NCBI RefSeq assembly: GCF_025628965.1
Contig: NZ_JAOTEN010000004.1
Location: 124,001-188,000, forward strand
Direction: 5' to 3'
Origin: Chryseobacterium gilvum
Lineage (GTDB): Bacteria > Bacteroidota > Bacteroidia > Flavobacteriales > Weeksellaceae
DNA: 64,000 bases
Made by a program: the position numbers and the translations under genes. This document shows positions 26,478 through 33,573 of the stretch, one piece after another (position 1 is the first letter of the stretch; the number at the start of each line of letters is the position of its first letter). The notes beneath the pieces are model-generated. The model was not told the DNA's origin and ran no database searches. It worked only from the letters and a program-made list of their open reading frames with translations.

Positions 26478-26493
26478 TGGTATTTTTTTTGCG
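26478..26493 (+). promoter_or_regulatory. Sigma-54-like promoter of htpG
   Basis: TGGTATTTTTTTTGCG matches TGGYR...TTGC with the exact 10-base spacing between the GG and GC pairs of sigma-54 promoters. It ends 31 bases before the htpG ATG. No TAnnTTTG box is found in the same interval. Confidence 0.45.
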
Positions 26494-26523
26494 AAGCTTA
26501 CCACAAATTAAAACTAAATTATT

Positions 26524-28416
26524 ATGACTAAAGGAAATATTAACGTATCAGTGGAAAATATTTTTCCATTAATTAAAAAATTTCTGTACAGTGATCACGA
26601 AATATTCCTGAGAGAATTGATCTCGAATGCAACCGACGCTACTTTAAAACTAAAACATTTAACGGGCATCGGCGAAGCAAAAGTGGAATACGGAAATCCA
26701 AAGATTGAAGTAAAGATCAATAAGGAAGCAAAAACACTTACAATCATTGATCAGGGAATCGGGATGACCTCTGAAGAGGTTGAAAAATATATCAATCAGG
26801 TGGCATTTTCGGGTGCGGAAGAATTTTTGGAAAAATATAAAGATTCGGCAAAAGATTCCGGGATTATCGGCCATTTTGGATTAGGGTTCTATTCAGCTTT
26901 TATGGTTGCTGAAAAAGTGGAGATTATCACAAAATCGTATAAAGAAGAACCGGCAGTTCGCTGGATCTGCGACGGAAGCCCGGAATTTACTCTCGAAGAA
27001 ACCACGGATAAAACAGACCGGGGAACAGAGATCATTCTTCACATCGCAGAAGATTCCCTGGAGTTTTTAGAAGAAGGCAAGATCCGAGAATTGTTGTTAA
27101 AATACAATAAATTCATGCCCATTCCAATCAAATTCGGAACCAAAACCCATACGCTTCCTCTTCCGGAAGACGCTCCTGAAGGAACAACGGCAGAAACCGA
27201 AGAGGTTGATAATATCATCAATAACCCAACTCCGGCGTGGACGATTGCTCCGGCTGATCTGCAAAAAGAAGATTATACAAAATTCTATCACGAGCTGTAT
27301 CCGATGCAGTTTGAAGAGCCTCTGTTTAATATTCACCTTAATGTAGATTATCCTTTTAACCTGACCGGAATTTTATTCTTTCCGAAATTGGCCAATAACC
27401 TGAATATCGAAAAAGATAAAATTCAGCTGTATCAAAACCAGGTTTTTGTAACGGACGAAGTGAAAGGTATTGTTCCTGATTTCTTAATGCTTCTTCGCGG
27501 TGTGATCGATTCTCCGGACATTCCGCTGAATGTATCACGTTCTTATCTGCAGGCAGATGGTGCCGTAAAGAAAATCTCTTCTTACATCACCAAAAAAGTA
27601 GCTGATAAAATGGCTTCTCTCATCAATGAAAACCGTGAAGATTACGAGCAAAAATGGAATGATATTAAAATTGTGATTGAGTACGGAATGGTTTCTGAAG
27701 AGAAATTCTTTGAAAAGTCTGATAAATTTGTACTCTATCCTACCACCGAAGGGAAATATCTTTTGTGGAACGAACTGGAAGAAAAAATCAAGCCTGCACA
27801 AACAGATAAAGACGGAAATCTGGTGATTTTATACGCTACGAATGCAGACGAGCAGCACAGTTACATCCAATCTGCGAAAGATAAGGGCTATGAAGTTCTT
27901 CTTTTAGACTCCCCTATTGTTCCGCACGTTATTCAGAAACTGGAAACGTCAAAAGAGAAAATTTCTTTTGCGCGAGTAGATGCAGATCACATCAATAACC
28001 TTATTAAGAAAGACGAGCCTGCGATTTCAAAATTAAATGATACTGAAAAGGAAACGTTGAAAAAAGAAATTGAAAATGCCGTTAATGACCAGAAATTCAG
28101 CGTTCAGCTGGAAGATCTTGACAGCTCTGAAGCTCCGTTTATCATTACCCAGCCTGAGTTTATGCGAAGAATGAAAGACATGCAGGCAACCGGCGGCGGC
28201 GGAATGTTCGGAATGGGAGGTTTCCCTGAGATGTATAATCTTGTAGTCAATTCCAACAGCGAATTGGCTTCCGAGCTCCTGAAAACTGAAGATACGGAAG
28301 ATAAAACCTCAAAAATAAAGTATGCGTTGGATCTTGCAAAACTTTCTCAGAATTTGCTGAAAGGGAAAGATCTTACCGATTTTATACAGAGAAGCTATCA
28401 GCAATTGAGTAAGTAA
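26524..28416 (+). CDS. htpG: Molecular chaperone HtpG (Hsp90)
   Basis: The 630-residue bacterial Hsp90, an ATP-driven dimeric chaperone of the cytoplasm. The GHKL ATPase domain is clear: SDHEIFLRELISNATDA with the catalytic Glu and metal Asn, IIDQGIGMT, and IIGHFGLGFYSAFMVA (lid and nucleotide site). The middle domain includes the NVSRSYLQADGAVKKIS catalytic-loop segment with the conserved Arg. The C-terminal dimerisation domain holds a Gly-rich and Met-rich patch (ATGGGGMFGMGGF, about residue 555). It stands alone between terminators. The upstream arrangement (palindrome plus sigma-54-like element) is shared with groES. Confidence 0.96.
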   Translation: MTKGNINVSVENIFPLIKKFLYSDHEIFLRELISNATDATLKLKHLTGIGEAKVEYGNPKIEVKINKEAKTLTIIDQGIGMTSEEVEKYINQVAFSGAEEFLEKYKDSAKDSGIIGHFGLGFYSAFMVAEKVEIITKSYKEEPAVRWICDGSPEFTLEETTDKTDRGTEIILHIAEDSLEFLEEGKIRELLLKYNKFMPIPIKFGTKTHTLPLPEDAPEGTTAETEEVDNIINNPTPAWTIAPADLQKEDYTKFYHELYPMQFEEPLFNIHLNVDYPFNLTGILFFPKLANNLNIEKDKIQLYQNQVFVTDEVKGIVPDFLMLLRGVIDSPDIPLNVSRSYLQADGAVKKISSYITKKVADKMASLINENREDYEQKWNDIKIVIEYGMVSEEKFFEKSDKFVLYPTTEGKYLLWNELEEKIKPAQTDKDGNLVILYATNADEQHSYIQSAKDKGYEVLLLDSPIVPHVIQKLETSKEKISFARVDADHINNLIKKDEPAISKLNDTEKETLKKEIENAVNDQKFSVQLEDLDSSEAPFIITQPEFMRRMKDMQATGGGGMFGMGGFPEMYNLVVNSNSELASELLKTEDTEDKTSKIKYALDLAKLSQNLLKGKDLTDFIQRSYQQLSK

Positions 28417-28438
28417 ATTTCTCAATATTTATATTTTG

Positions 28439-28471
28439 AGTTTCGGCGGTGGCTTTGCCACCGCCGAAACT
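28439..28471. terminator. Long GC-rich hairpin after htpG
   Basis: AGTTTCGGCGGTGGC / GCCACCGCCGAAACT is a perfect 15-bp stem with a 3-base loop, but without a clear T run. It may be a terminator or an mRNA 3'-end stabilising element. Confidence 0.65.
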
Positions 28472-28542
28472 TTATACCAACAAAATATATGAATCAATTG
28501 CATCAAAATTCCATATAAACTATCTTCTTATAAACTCCAGCA

Positions 28543-29052
28543 TTACTTCCCACAATTGTATTCTTTTTCAGTGTACATTTTTACTCTGTAAAGAAATTCT
28601 TTTTCCAGCTTAGAGCTTTTGGTTATTTTTTCAACCTTTGTGAGCCAGTCATTACGATACGTCTTTGAAGTTTTATTTTTATAATCTTTTATGAGAATGG
28701 CATTTGTTTTTTCGTCCCAATTTCTTCCGCCTCTTTCACTGTTTTCACCGTAAGTTTCACTGATACTGTATAATGTGCGTATTGAATCATCTTCAAATAT
28801 TATTTGTTCTTTAATAGTCGTTAATTCTCCATGATGCTCGATTTCTAAAAACTTCAACTTACAGCCTAAAAAATACGAAGCTTGTGGTGTAAGTCCGTCA
28901 TATTGAAAATCAAATTTCCTAGCTTTTGATAATCGAACAGAATCTGAAAATCCTGAGCTTAAAGATTTAGATATTTCATTTGATTTTTTTATACAACTTA
29001 GATTAATAATTATTAAAAATAAAGCCAAGATGTTTAAAATATTTCTACTCAT
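28543..29052 (-). CDS. Predicted lipoprotein of unknown function
   Basis: A 169-residue protein with a lipoprotein signal, NILALFLIIINLSC followed by IKK, giving a mature N-terminal Cys. The mature part is hydrophilic with mixed helix and strand and no recognised domain; it contains GLTPQASYFLGCKLKFLEIEHHG, repeated TIKEQIIFEDD-like and RTLYSISETYG segments, and a Cys near the C-terminus. I start it at the ATG at 29052: the longer frame from 29076 would overlap the upstream gene, which ends at 29063. It lies just after the alkyltransferase-like gene on the same strand, but nothing else links the two. Confidence 0.6.
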   Translation of the reverse strand: MSRNILNILALFLIIINLSCIKKSNEISKSLSSGFSDSVRLSKARKFDFQYDGLTPQASYFLGCKLKFLEIEHHGELTTIKEQIIFEDDSIRTLYSISETYGENSERGGRNWDEKTNAILIKDYKNKTSKTYRNDWLTKVEKITKSSKLEKEFLYRVKMYTEKEYNCGK

Positions 29053-29062
29053 CTTAAACCTG

Positions 29063-29359
29063 TTATAATTCTTCAAGCGGATTCCAAAACAGCGTTTTGA
29101 AATTTTTGATCCTGAAATTTTCCACTACAATTCCTTCTGCTTCAAGCTTTTCCTGAAATTCAGGCACCGATAATATTCCGGAACTTGAAATCACACGATG
29201 CGCCGGAACATCTTTCGGACAGCCACCCATTGCTTTACCGACATGACGGGAATGATTGGGAAAACCCACTGCTTTGGCAATGGCTCCGTAACTTGAAACG
29301 CGTCCTTTGGGAATCAATCTGGAAACTTCCCAAACCTGCTGTTTAAATAGTTCGTTCAT
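29063..29359 (-). CDS. Alkyltransferase-like (Atl) protein of the MGMT family, catalytic Cys replaced by Ala
   Basis: The 98-residue protein is the C-terminal DNA-binding domain of the O6-alkylguanine-DNA alkyltransferase family. VSRLIPKGRVSSYGAIAKAVGFPNHSRHVGKAMGGCP covers the helix-turn-helix and the Arg finger (RHVG). Where true alkyltransferases have PCHRV, this protein has PAHRV, so the methyl-accepting Cys is missing. Atl proteins of this kind bind O6-alkylguanine and steer it to nucleotide excision repair rather than repairing it themselves. A remaining Cys in GGCPK is not at the active site. It is divergent from a 48-aa gene. Confidence 0.85.
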   Translation of the reverse strand: MNELFKQQVWEVSRLIPKGRVSSYGAIAKAVGFPNHSRHVGKAMGGCPKDVPAHRVISSSGILSVPEFQEKLEAEGIVVENFRIKNFKTLFWNPLEEL

Positions 29360-29404
29360 TTTTTAGATTTTTCTGAAACAAGCTTTCCAAATCATAACTT
29401 GCAT

Positions 29405-29412
29405 TATTTTTG
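29405..29412 (+). promoter_or_regulatory. Bacteroidota -7 box (TATTTTTG) for the 48-aa gene
   Basis: Exact TAnnTTTG 29 bases before the ATG at 29441, supporting that short gene as real. Confidence 0.5.
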
Positions 29413-29440
29413 GATTCTCAACTATGCTAAAGATAAAGAT

Positions 29441-29587
29441 ATGAAAAAATCATTTTTCCGTCTGCTGAATAAGATCAATAAAAAAGTTTTGCCTAAACTA
29501 AGCGATAAAGATCCGTCGAAGCTTACTAAAATACAAAAAGCAATTGTAGCCTATCGTTATTTTGTCGTGATCAACTCTATGGACTGA
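29441..29587 (+). CDS. Small basic protein (48 aa) of unknown function
   Basis: A 48-residue Lys-rich product starting MKKSFFRLLNKINKKVLPKL, predicted to be two amphipathic helices, with the second part KLTKIQKAIVAYRYFVVINSMD. Similar small proteins with the same AYRYxVxxNSxD ending are common in Flavobacteriia; some databases call them SsrA-binding proteins, which I doubt, since SmpB is about 150 residues and its motifs are absent. The start at 29441 is favoured by the promoter box at 29405. The gene ends at the edge of a GC-rich repeat element. Confidence 0.6.
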   Translation: MKKSFFRLLNKINKKVLPKLSDKDPSKLTKIQKAIVAYRYFVVINSMD

Positions 29588-29590
29588 CTT

Positions 29591-29704
29591 CGCGTGAGGG
29601 ATATGGAGGGCGCGAGCGAAGCGAGCGGTACAAAGTACCGGAACGAAGTGAAGCCCGGAGAAGCCCGACCCGAGCGTTGGACTTAGCATTGGAGCGGGAC
29701 ACGC
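29591..29704. ncRNA. GC-rich non-coding element, candidate structured RNA or repeat
   Basis: About 114 bases, far more GC-rich than anything around it. It begins GCGTGAGGG and ends CACGC, which can pair (29592-29596 with 29700-29704). It contains a CGGTAC-AAA-GTACCG hairpin (29626-29640), a run CGCGAGCGAAGCGAGCG at 29611-29627, and CCCG/CGGG pairs near 29664 and 29695. No reading frame in it looks like a gene. Nineteen bases of its core recur in a diverged form at 16792-16812. It may be a structured RNA, a REP-like repeat, or the 3' end of the small gene's mRNA. Confidence 0.5.
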
Positions 29705-29722
29705 CCAAATAAAATATATAAA

Positions 29723-29752
29723 AAAAACGCTCCAAATAAATGAAGCGTTTTT
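29723..29752. terminator. Bidirectional terminator between the 29.6-kb element and the deoxyhypusine-synthase-like gene
   Basis: AAAAACGCT / AGCGTTTTT stem with a 12-base loop and T runs on both strands. Confidence 0.75.
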
Positions 29753-29772
29753 ATTTCTTTTAAATGAAAATC

Positions 29773-30744
29773 TTAATTTTCTAAAATATAAGAGAACATC
29801 AAAGGTGCACAAATGGTTGCATCACTCTCAACGATAAATTTCGGTGTTGTAATATCCAATTTTCCCCAAGTGATTTTTTCGTTCGGAACCGCTCCGGAAT
29901 ATGAACCGTACGAAGTGGTAGAATCTGAAATCTGGCAGAAATAAGACCAGAACGGAATATCATGCATTTCCATATCCTGGTACAGCATCGGAACTACACA
30001 AATCGGGAAATCTCCCGCAATACCTCCTCCAATCTGGAAGAATCCTACTCCTTTTCCTGATGAGTTTTTCGTATACCAATCGGCTAAATACGTCATATAT
30101 TCAATTCCGGACTTCATGGTTGTTGCCGTCAATTCTCCTTTAATACAATACGAAGCAAAAATATTTCCCATGGTGGAATCTTCCCATCCAGGAACCACAA
30201 TTGGAAGGTTTTTCTCTGCTGCCGCAATCATCCATGAATTTTCTATCGGAATTTCGTAATACTGCTCCAAAACTCCGGAAAGAATCATTTTATACATAAA
30301 TTCGTGCGGAAAATATCTTTCCCCTTTTGCTTCCGCGTCTTTCCAGATTTCAACGATATGTTTCTGTAGTCTTCTGAACGCTTCTTCTTCAGGAATACAG
30401 GTATCGGTAACCCTGTTTAAGCCTCTTTCCAATAAATCCCACTCATCCTGAGCCGTTAAATCTCTGTAATGCGGCACTCTTTCGTAATGAGAATGCGCAA
30501 CCAGGTTCATTAAATCTTCTTCCAGGTTCGCTCCCGTACAAGAAATAAAATCTACCTTATCCTGACGAATCATTTCGGCTAAAATTTTTCCTAATTCTGC
30601 AGTAGACATGGCTCCTGCCAAAGTGATCATCATTTTTCCACCTTCTTTAAGATGGGCAACATATCCTTTGGAAGCATCTACCAAAGCGGCTGCATTGAAG
30701 TGCAGATAATATTTTTCTATGAACTCTGTAATCGGTTTGCTCAT
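29773..30744 (-). CDS. Deoxyhypusine synthase-like protein
   Basis: The 323-residue protein is homologous to deoxyhypusine synthase, which in eukaryotes and archaea transfers the aminobutyl group of spermidine to a lysine of eIF5A. It has the NAD-binding ITLAGAMSTAELGKILAEMI and SCTGANLEEDLM segments, the family pattern VGFFQIGGGIAGDFPICVVPML, and the catalytic lysine K294 in NEKITWGKLD, equivalent to the WGK of known synthases. Bacteria lack eIF5A, so the natural substrate is different; a homospermidine-synthase-like or other spermidine-using reaction is possible. It has a good promoter box at 30760-30767. Confidence 0.87.
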   Translation of the reverse strand: MSKPITEFIEKYYLHFNAAALVDASKGYVAHLKEGGKMMITLAGAMSTAELGKILAEMIRQDKVDFISCTGANLEEDLMNLVAHSHYERVPHYRDLTAQDEWDLLERGLNRVTDTCIPEEEAFRRLQKHIVEIWKDAEAKGERYFPHEFMYKMILSGVLEQYYEIPIENSWMIAAAEKNLPIVVPGWEDSTMGNIFASYCIKGELTATTMKSGIEYMTYLADWYTKNSSGKGVGFFQIGGGIAGDFPICVVPMLYQDMEMHDIPFWSYFCQISDSTTSYGSYSGAVPNEKITWGKLDITTPKFIVESDATICAPLMFSYILEN

Positions 30745-30759
30745 TTTTTTAAATTTTTA

Positions 30760-30767
30760 CAAAGATA
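30760..30767 (-). promoter_or_regulatory. Bacteroidota -7 box (TATCTTTG) for the deoxyhypusine-synthase-like gene
   Basis: Exact TAnnTTTG on the reverse strand, leaving a leader of about 9 bases before the ATG at 30744. Confidence 0.55.
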
Positions 30768-30771
30768 AAAT

Positions 30772-31434
30772 TTAAAAACGGAAAGTGGCGGCTGCACTTA
30801 AAGAAACTCTGCTTAATCCTTCTTTCTGATCTTCATCAAAATTGTACGTGACACCATTGTATTTCATTTTACTGAGCGTTCCTCCGGTTAATCCTAGTTT
30901 TGGGCCGATTAGAAAGTTTCGGGAGATTTGATACTGATATGCAAAATCAATCTCCGCACCCAAATTGGAACCTGTTCCTTTTACAGAGCCAGTTTTTGTA
31001 GTATACGTAATAACTCCTAATGCTAAATCTAAAAACAGCTTATGTCTTGAAGGCTCGTTGTAATTTGAAATCAAAAAGCCAGGGCCGAAAAATGTGATAT
31101 TATCTTTTGTGCTTACCGCCGCCGAAACGACATTTCCAGAGTTATTGACTACCGATATTCTTCCATTACTTGATGCGCTGTAATTGGAATATTTAACCCC
31201 AATTGCTACCGGTCCGTTCAAATGATAATATGCACCGATGTCAAAGTTGAAGCCTTTTTTCAGATCTTTGATATAATTTTTTTCATCATTGGTAAGTCCG
31301 CTTGGCAGCTCGGCAGTACGCCATCCAAATCCTACAGCAGGAATGATGGAGATTTTTGGTTGTTTTGAAGTTTCCTGTGCAGAAAATAGAAATGGGATCA
31401 GAAAAGCTCCGGGAAGCAATAGTTTTTTTAACAT
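30772..31434 (-). CDS. Outer-membrane beta-barrel protein
   Basis: A 220-residue protein with a signal peptide (KKLLLPGAFLIPFLFSAQ) and a small barrel. Strands such as ISIIPAVGFGWRTAEL, NFDIGAYYHLNGPVAIGVKYSNYSA and NITFFGPGFLISN alternate hydrophobic and polar residues, and the last strand VSLSAAATFRF ends in the C-terminal Phe expected for BAM-dependent proteins. I start at the ATG at 31434, supported by a TATTTTTG box at 31450-31457. No ligand or partner can be named. Confidence 0.72.
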   Translation of the reverse strand: MLKKLLLPGAFLIPFLFSAQETSKQPKISIIPAVGFGWRTAELPSGLTNDEKNYIKDLKKGFNFDIGAYYHLNGPVAIGVKYSNYSASSNGRISVVNNSGNVVSAAVSTKDNITFFGPGFLISNYNEPSRHKLFLDLALGVITYTTKTGSVKGTGSNLGAEIDFAYQYQISRNFLIGPKLGLTGGTLSKMKYNGVTYNFDEDQKEGLSRVSLSAAATFRF

Positions 31435-31449
31435 TATTTTTAATTTCCA

Positions 31450-31457
31450 CAAAAATA
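31450..31457 (-). promoter_or_regulatory. Bacteroidota -7 box (TATTTTTG) for the barrel gene
   Basis: Exact TAnnTTTG on the reverse strand; predicted leader about 9 bases. Confidence 0.55.
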
Positions 31458-31479
31458 ATATTTTTCCTGAGATAGAGAA

Positions 31480-31872
31480 TTAAAATTTAAAGCGCCTATT
31501 TTCTTTTTTGTCTGAATGCTGCTTTTTCTGTTGAATACGCTTTTCTACAGACGATCTTGTAGGCTTTGTTTTGGCTCTGAATTTGGGAATAATTAAAGCA
31601 TTCTGAACGGTCTCGAGAATTCTCTCGGTCGCTATTTTTTTATTCTGAAGCTGGGTTCTGCTTTCTGACACATTAAAATATAAAAATCCTTCTGCATTGA
31701 TCCTATTTTTTAATTTTTCGTGAATCAAAGATTTTTGCCTGTCATTGAAAAATTCGGAATCATCAATTTTCCAAAGTACTGTAACCGCGGTTTCTACTTT
31801 GTTGACGTTCTGTCCTCCTGCTCCACTGCTTCGGGAAGTTTTATAGCTGAGTTCTTTTGAAAAATCTATCAT
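31480..31872 (-). CDS. arfB: Alternative ribosome-rescue factor ArfB (peptidyl-tRNA hydrolase)
   Basis: The 130-residue protein rescues ribosomes stalled at the 3' end of broken mRNA by hydrolysing peptidyl-tRNA. It has the GGQ motif in SGAGGQNVNKVETAV, as in YaeJ/ArfB and mitochondrial ICT1, and the basic C-terminal tail (KPTRSSVEKRIQQKKQHSDKKENRRFKF) that inserts into the empty mRNA channel. The expected stop-codon-recognition domains of full-length release factors are absent, as they should be. It lies 25 bases downstream of menE on the same strand. Confidence 0.92.
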   Translation of the reverse strand: MIDFSKELSYKTSRSSGAGGQNVNKVETAVTVLWKIDDSEFFNDRQKSLIHEKLKNRINAEGFLYFNVSESRTQLQNKKIATERILETVQNALIIPKFRAKTKPTRSSVEKRIQQKKQHSDKKENRRFKF

Positions 31873-31897
31873 ACGCTTAAATTGAGATCAAAACTGA

Positions 31898-32935
31898 TCA
31901 GTACTTACTGTTTATATATTTTGTCAGTTCGGTACGGTCTAATTTTCCGTTTGGGGTTCTTGGAATTTTTTCAGTAAAAAAAATCTGTTTCGGTTTATGA
32001 AACTTCTTTTCAAATTGAATTTCTGATATTTTATTTTTCAGATCTTCAGATTCGATCCCTTCAACAACCATTACTAATTTTTGCCCTAAACTTTCATCAT
32101 TCAGTGCAGAAAAAACAACTTCATTAGAAATTTCCTTTTTTACTAAAGCTTCCAGCTGTTCTGGAAAAATTTTAGCCCCTCCGGAATTGATTACGTTGTC
32201 TATTCTCCCCAAAAATCTAAACTGATCTTGATTTTTAATTTCAACTAAATCATTCGTTTTTAAAACTTCAGCATTCAGCATTGGCGCAAAAATAGTCAGG
32301 CAACCCCACTCATCTTGTGATATTTCTATATTTTTAAATACCGTGAAATAAGTATTGTCCGTTTTGGGGTACATTTCTTTTAATGCAATGTGAGAGAGCG
32401 TTTCAGACATGCCATACGTTTCATATATTTTTGTCTGAGCACCGGATTGTCTGAGCATCTGAACAATTTTTATTTTCAGAGATTCTGAAACAGCAGCCCC
32501 TCCAATAATGAGATTTTTAATATGGTGAATTTTATGCAAAGAATTTTCAACCTGCAAAGGCGTCATCGCACAAAAATCTATAGTTGAATTTAGATTTTCT
32601 AAAGGCTTGAGAAGCGGTTCAGCTATCATCAGATTCAGTTTTCTTTCAAAAGCCCGCACGATCATCATTTTCCCGGAAATATATTCTACAGGAAGACAAA
32701 GGAGCGCTGTATTTCCTTTTTTCAGCCCAAGAAAATCGCAGGTCAACTTTGCAGAATTCAGCATTTTACTTTTTTCAATCTCAAAAATTTTTGGAATCCC
32801 GGTAGATCCGGAAGTCTGTACAGGTACACATTCAGCATCTGAAAGCCATTCTTTAGCAAAAAGAAAGACTTTTTTTTCAAATTCTGTCTGCGGGTGTAAA
32901 TTATTAATTTCGAGATTATTGAAACGGATCGTCAT
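31898..32935 (-). CDS. menE: AMP-forming acyl-CoA synthetase, probable O-succinylbenzoate-CoA ligase
   Basis: A 345-residue member of the ANL superfamily. The Thr/Ser/Gly-rich P-loop is QTSGSTGIPKIFEIEKSKM near residue 50; the core YGMSETLSHIALK near 180 and FRFLGRIDNVINSGGAKIFPEQLE near 260 follow; the C-terminal lysine motif is RTPNGKLDR. The length fits the compact MenE of Bacteroidota (E. coli MenE is 451). MenE makes the CoA ester of o-succinylbenzoate in menaquinone biosynthesis. I take the ATG at 32935; the longer frame to 33025 has a hydrophobic extension unlike the family. No other men gene is in the window, so the exact substrate is inferred. Confidence 0.75.
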   Translation of the reverse strand: MTIRFNNLEINNLHPQTEFEKKVFLFAKEWLSDAECVPVQTSGSTGIPKIFEIEKSKMLNSAKLTCDFLGLKKGNTALLCLPVEYISGKMMIVRAFERKLNLMIAEPLLKPLENLNSTIDFCAMTPLQVENSLHKIHHIKNLIIGGAAVSESLKIKIVQMLRQSGAQTKIYETYGMSETLSHIALKEMYPKTDNTYFTVFKNIEISQDEWGCLTIFAPMLNAEVLKTNDLVEIKNQDQFRFLGRIDNVINSGGAKIFPEQLEALVKKEISNEVVFSALNDESLGQKLVMVVEGIESEDLKNKISEIQFEKKFHKPKQIFFTEKIPRTPNGKLDRTELTKYINSKY

Positions 32936-33008
32936 ATTTTCTACAGCTAAAAACAGATGTAAATGTAAAAAAAAATAAAAAACGATTTGCATGTAAATAA
33001 AAAAACTG

Positions 33009-33016
33009 TAAATTTG
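33009..33016 (+). promoter_or_regulatory. Bacteroidota -7 box (TAAATTTG) for the first tRNA-Gln gene
   Basis: Exact TAnnTTTG 17 bases before the tRNA. The second copy has CAAATTTG at 33214-33221, with the first base lost. Confidence 0.55.
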
Positions 33017-33032
33017 CATCACCAAAATAAGC

Positions 33033-33103
33033 AGACCTATAGTGTAACGGTAGCACTCCGGTTTTTGGTACCGTCAGTCGGGGTTCGAATCCCTGTGGGT
33101 CTA
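33033..33103 (+). tRNA. tRNA-Gln (anticodon TTG)
   Basis: 71-nt cloverleaf: acceptor AGACCTA pairs with TGGGTCT, D-arm and the TTTTGGT anticodon loop give TTG at its centre, and the T-arm carries GGTTCGAATCC. CCA is not encoded. A terminator follows directly. Confidence 0.96.
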
Positions 33104-33104
33104 C

Positions 33105-33133
33105 AAACCATCCTTTTTCAAGGATGGTTTTTT
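33105..33133 (+). terminator. Terminator of the first tRNA-Gln
   Basis: AAACCATCCTT / AAGGATGGTTT 11-bp stem, TTTC loop, then six T. Confidence 0.85.
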
Positions 33134-33237
33134 ATTTGAGTTCAAAAATTAATTGTCTATTTAATTTCATATTCAAAAAACAGAAAAAATTTGCACATCA
33201 ATAAAAAAAGCTGCAAATTTGCACCACCAAAATAAGC

Positions 33238-33308
33238 AGACCTATAGTGTAACGGTAGCACTCCGGTTTTTGGTACCGTCAGTCGGGGTTCGAATCCCTG
33301 TGGGTCTA
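33238..33308 (+). tRNA. tRNA-Gln (anticodon TTG), second copy
   Basis: Identical over all 71 bases to the copy at 33033, offset by 205 bases. Its upstream box and its terminator are also copied, so it is a tandem duplication of a whole unit. Confidence 0.96.
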
Positions 33309-33309
33309 C

Positions 33310-33340
33310 AAACCATCCTTTTTTCAAGGATGGTTTTTTT
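33310..33340 (+). terminator. Terminator of the second tRNA-Gln
   Basis: AAACCATCCTT / AAGGATGGTTT stem with a 5-base loop and seven T. It differs from the first copy by one extra T in the loop. Confidence 0.85.
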
Positions 33341-33549
33341 ATGGGTTAAATCTCAATATTATTATTTTGAATAAAAAATTAATAAGCCCCTATTAAACAA
33401 GTACCATATTTATCAATATTCTTCTCAAAAATCTTCGGTTGGCAGGCATATTGCAGGTATTTCCAATGAAAGCCTTCAATCAAACATCATAAATAATCAC
33501 AAAAGCACGTATTAATTTCCGAGTTTCATAATTAATAATTGTAATTATT

Positions 33550-33557
33550 TATATTTG
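33550..33557 (+). promoter_or_regulatory. Bacteroidota -7 box (TATATTTG) for tamB-tamL
   Basis: Exact TAnnTTTG ending 17 bases before the TTG start at 33574. The 265 bases from the second tRNA to tamB hold only this promoter as far as I can see. Confidence 0.6.
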
Positions 33558-33573
33558 TCTAAATCACAATACA

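Noticed and set aside
29441..29587. SsrA-binding protein (SmpB)
   Set aside because: The product is only 48 residues and has none of SmpB's beta-barrel motifs; a name transferred in databases would mislead.
29498..29812. 104-codon - strand frame across the GC-rich element
   Set aside because: It crosses a terminator and the end of another gene, and its Pro/Ala/Arg composition comes from the repeat.
31898..33025. Longer menE start at 33025
   Set aside because: The extra 30 residues are hydrophobic and unlike the family; the ATG at 32935 fits the start of the adenylating domain better.
33009..33340. Possible CRISPR-like repeat
   Set aside because: The repeated unit is a tRNA gene with its terminator, present only twice; no CRISPR array is seen in the window.
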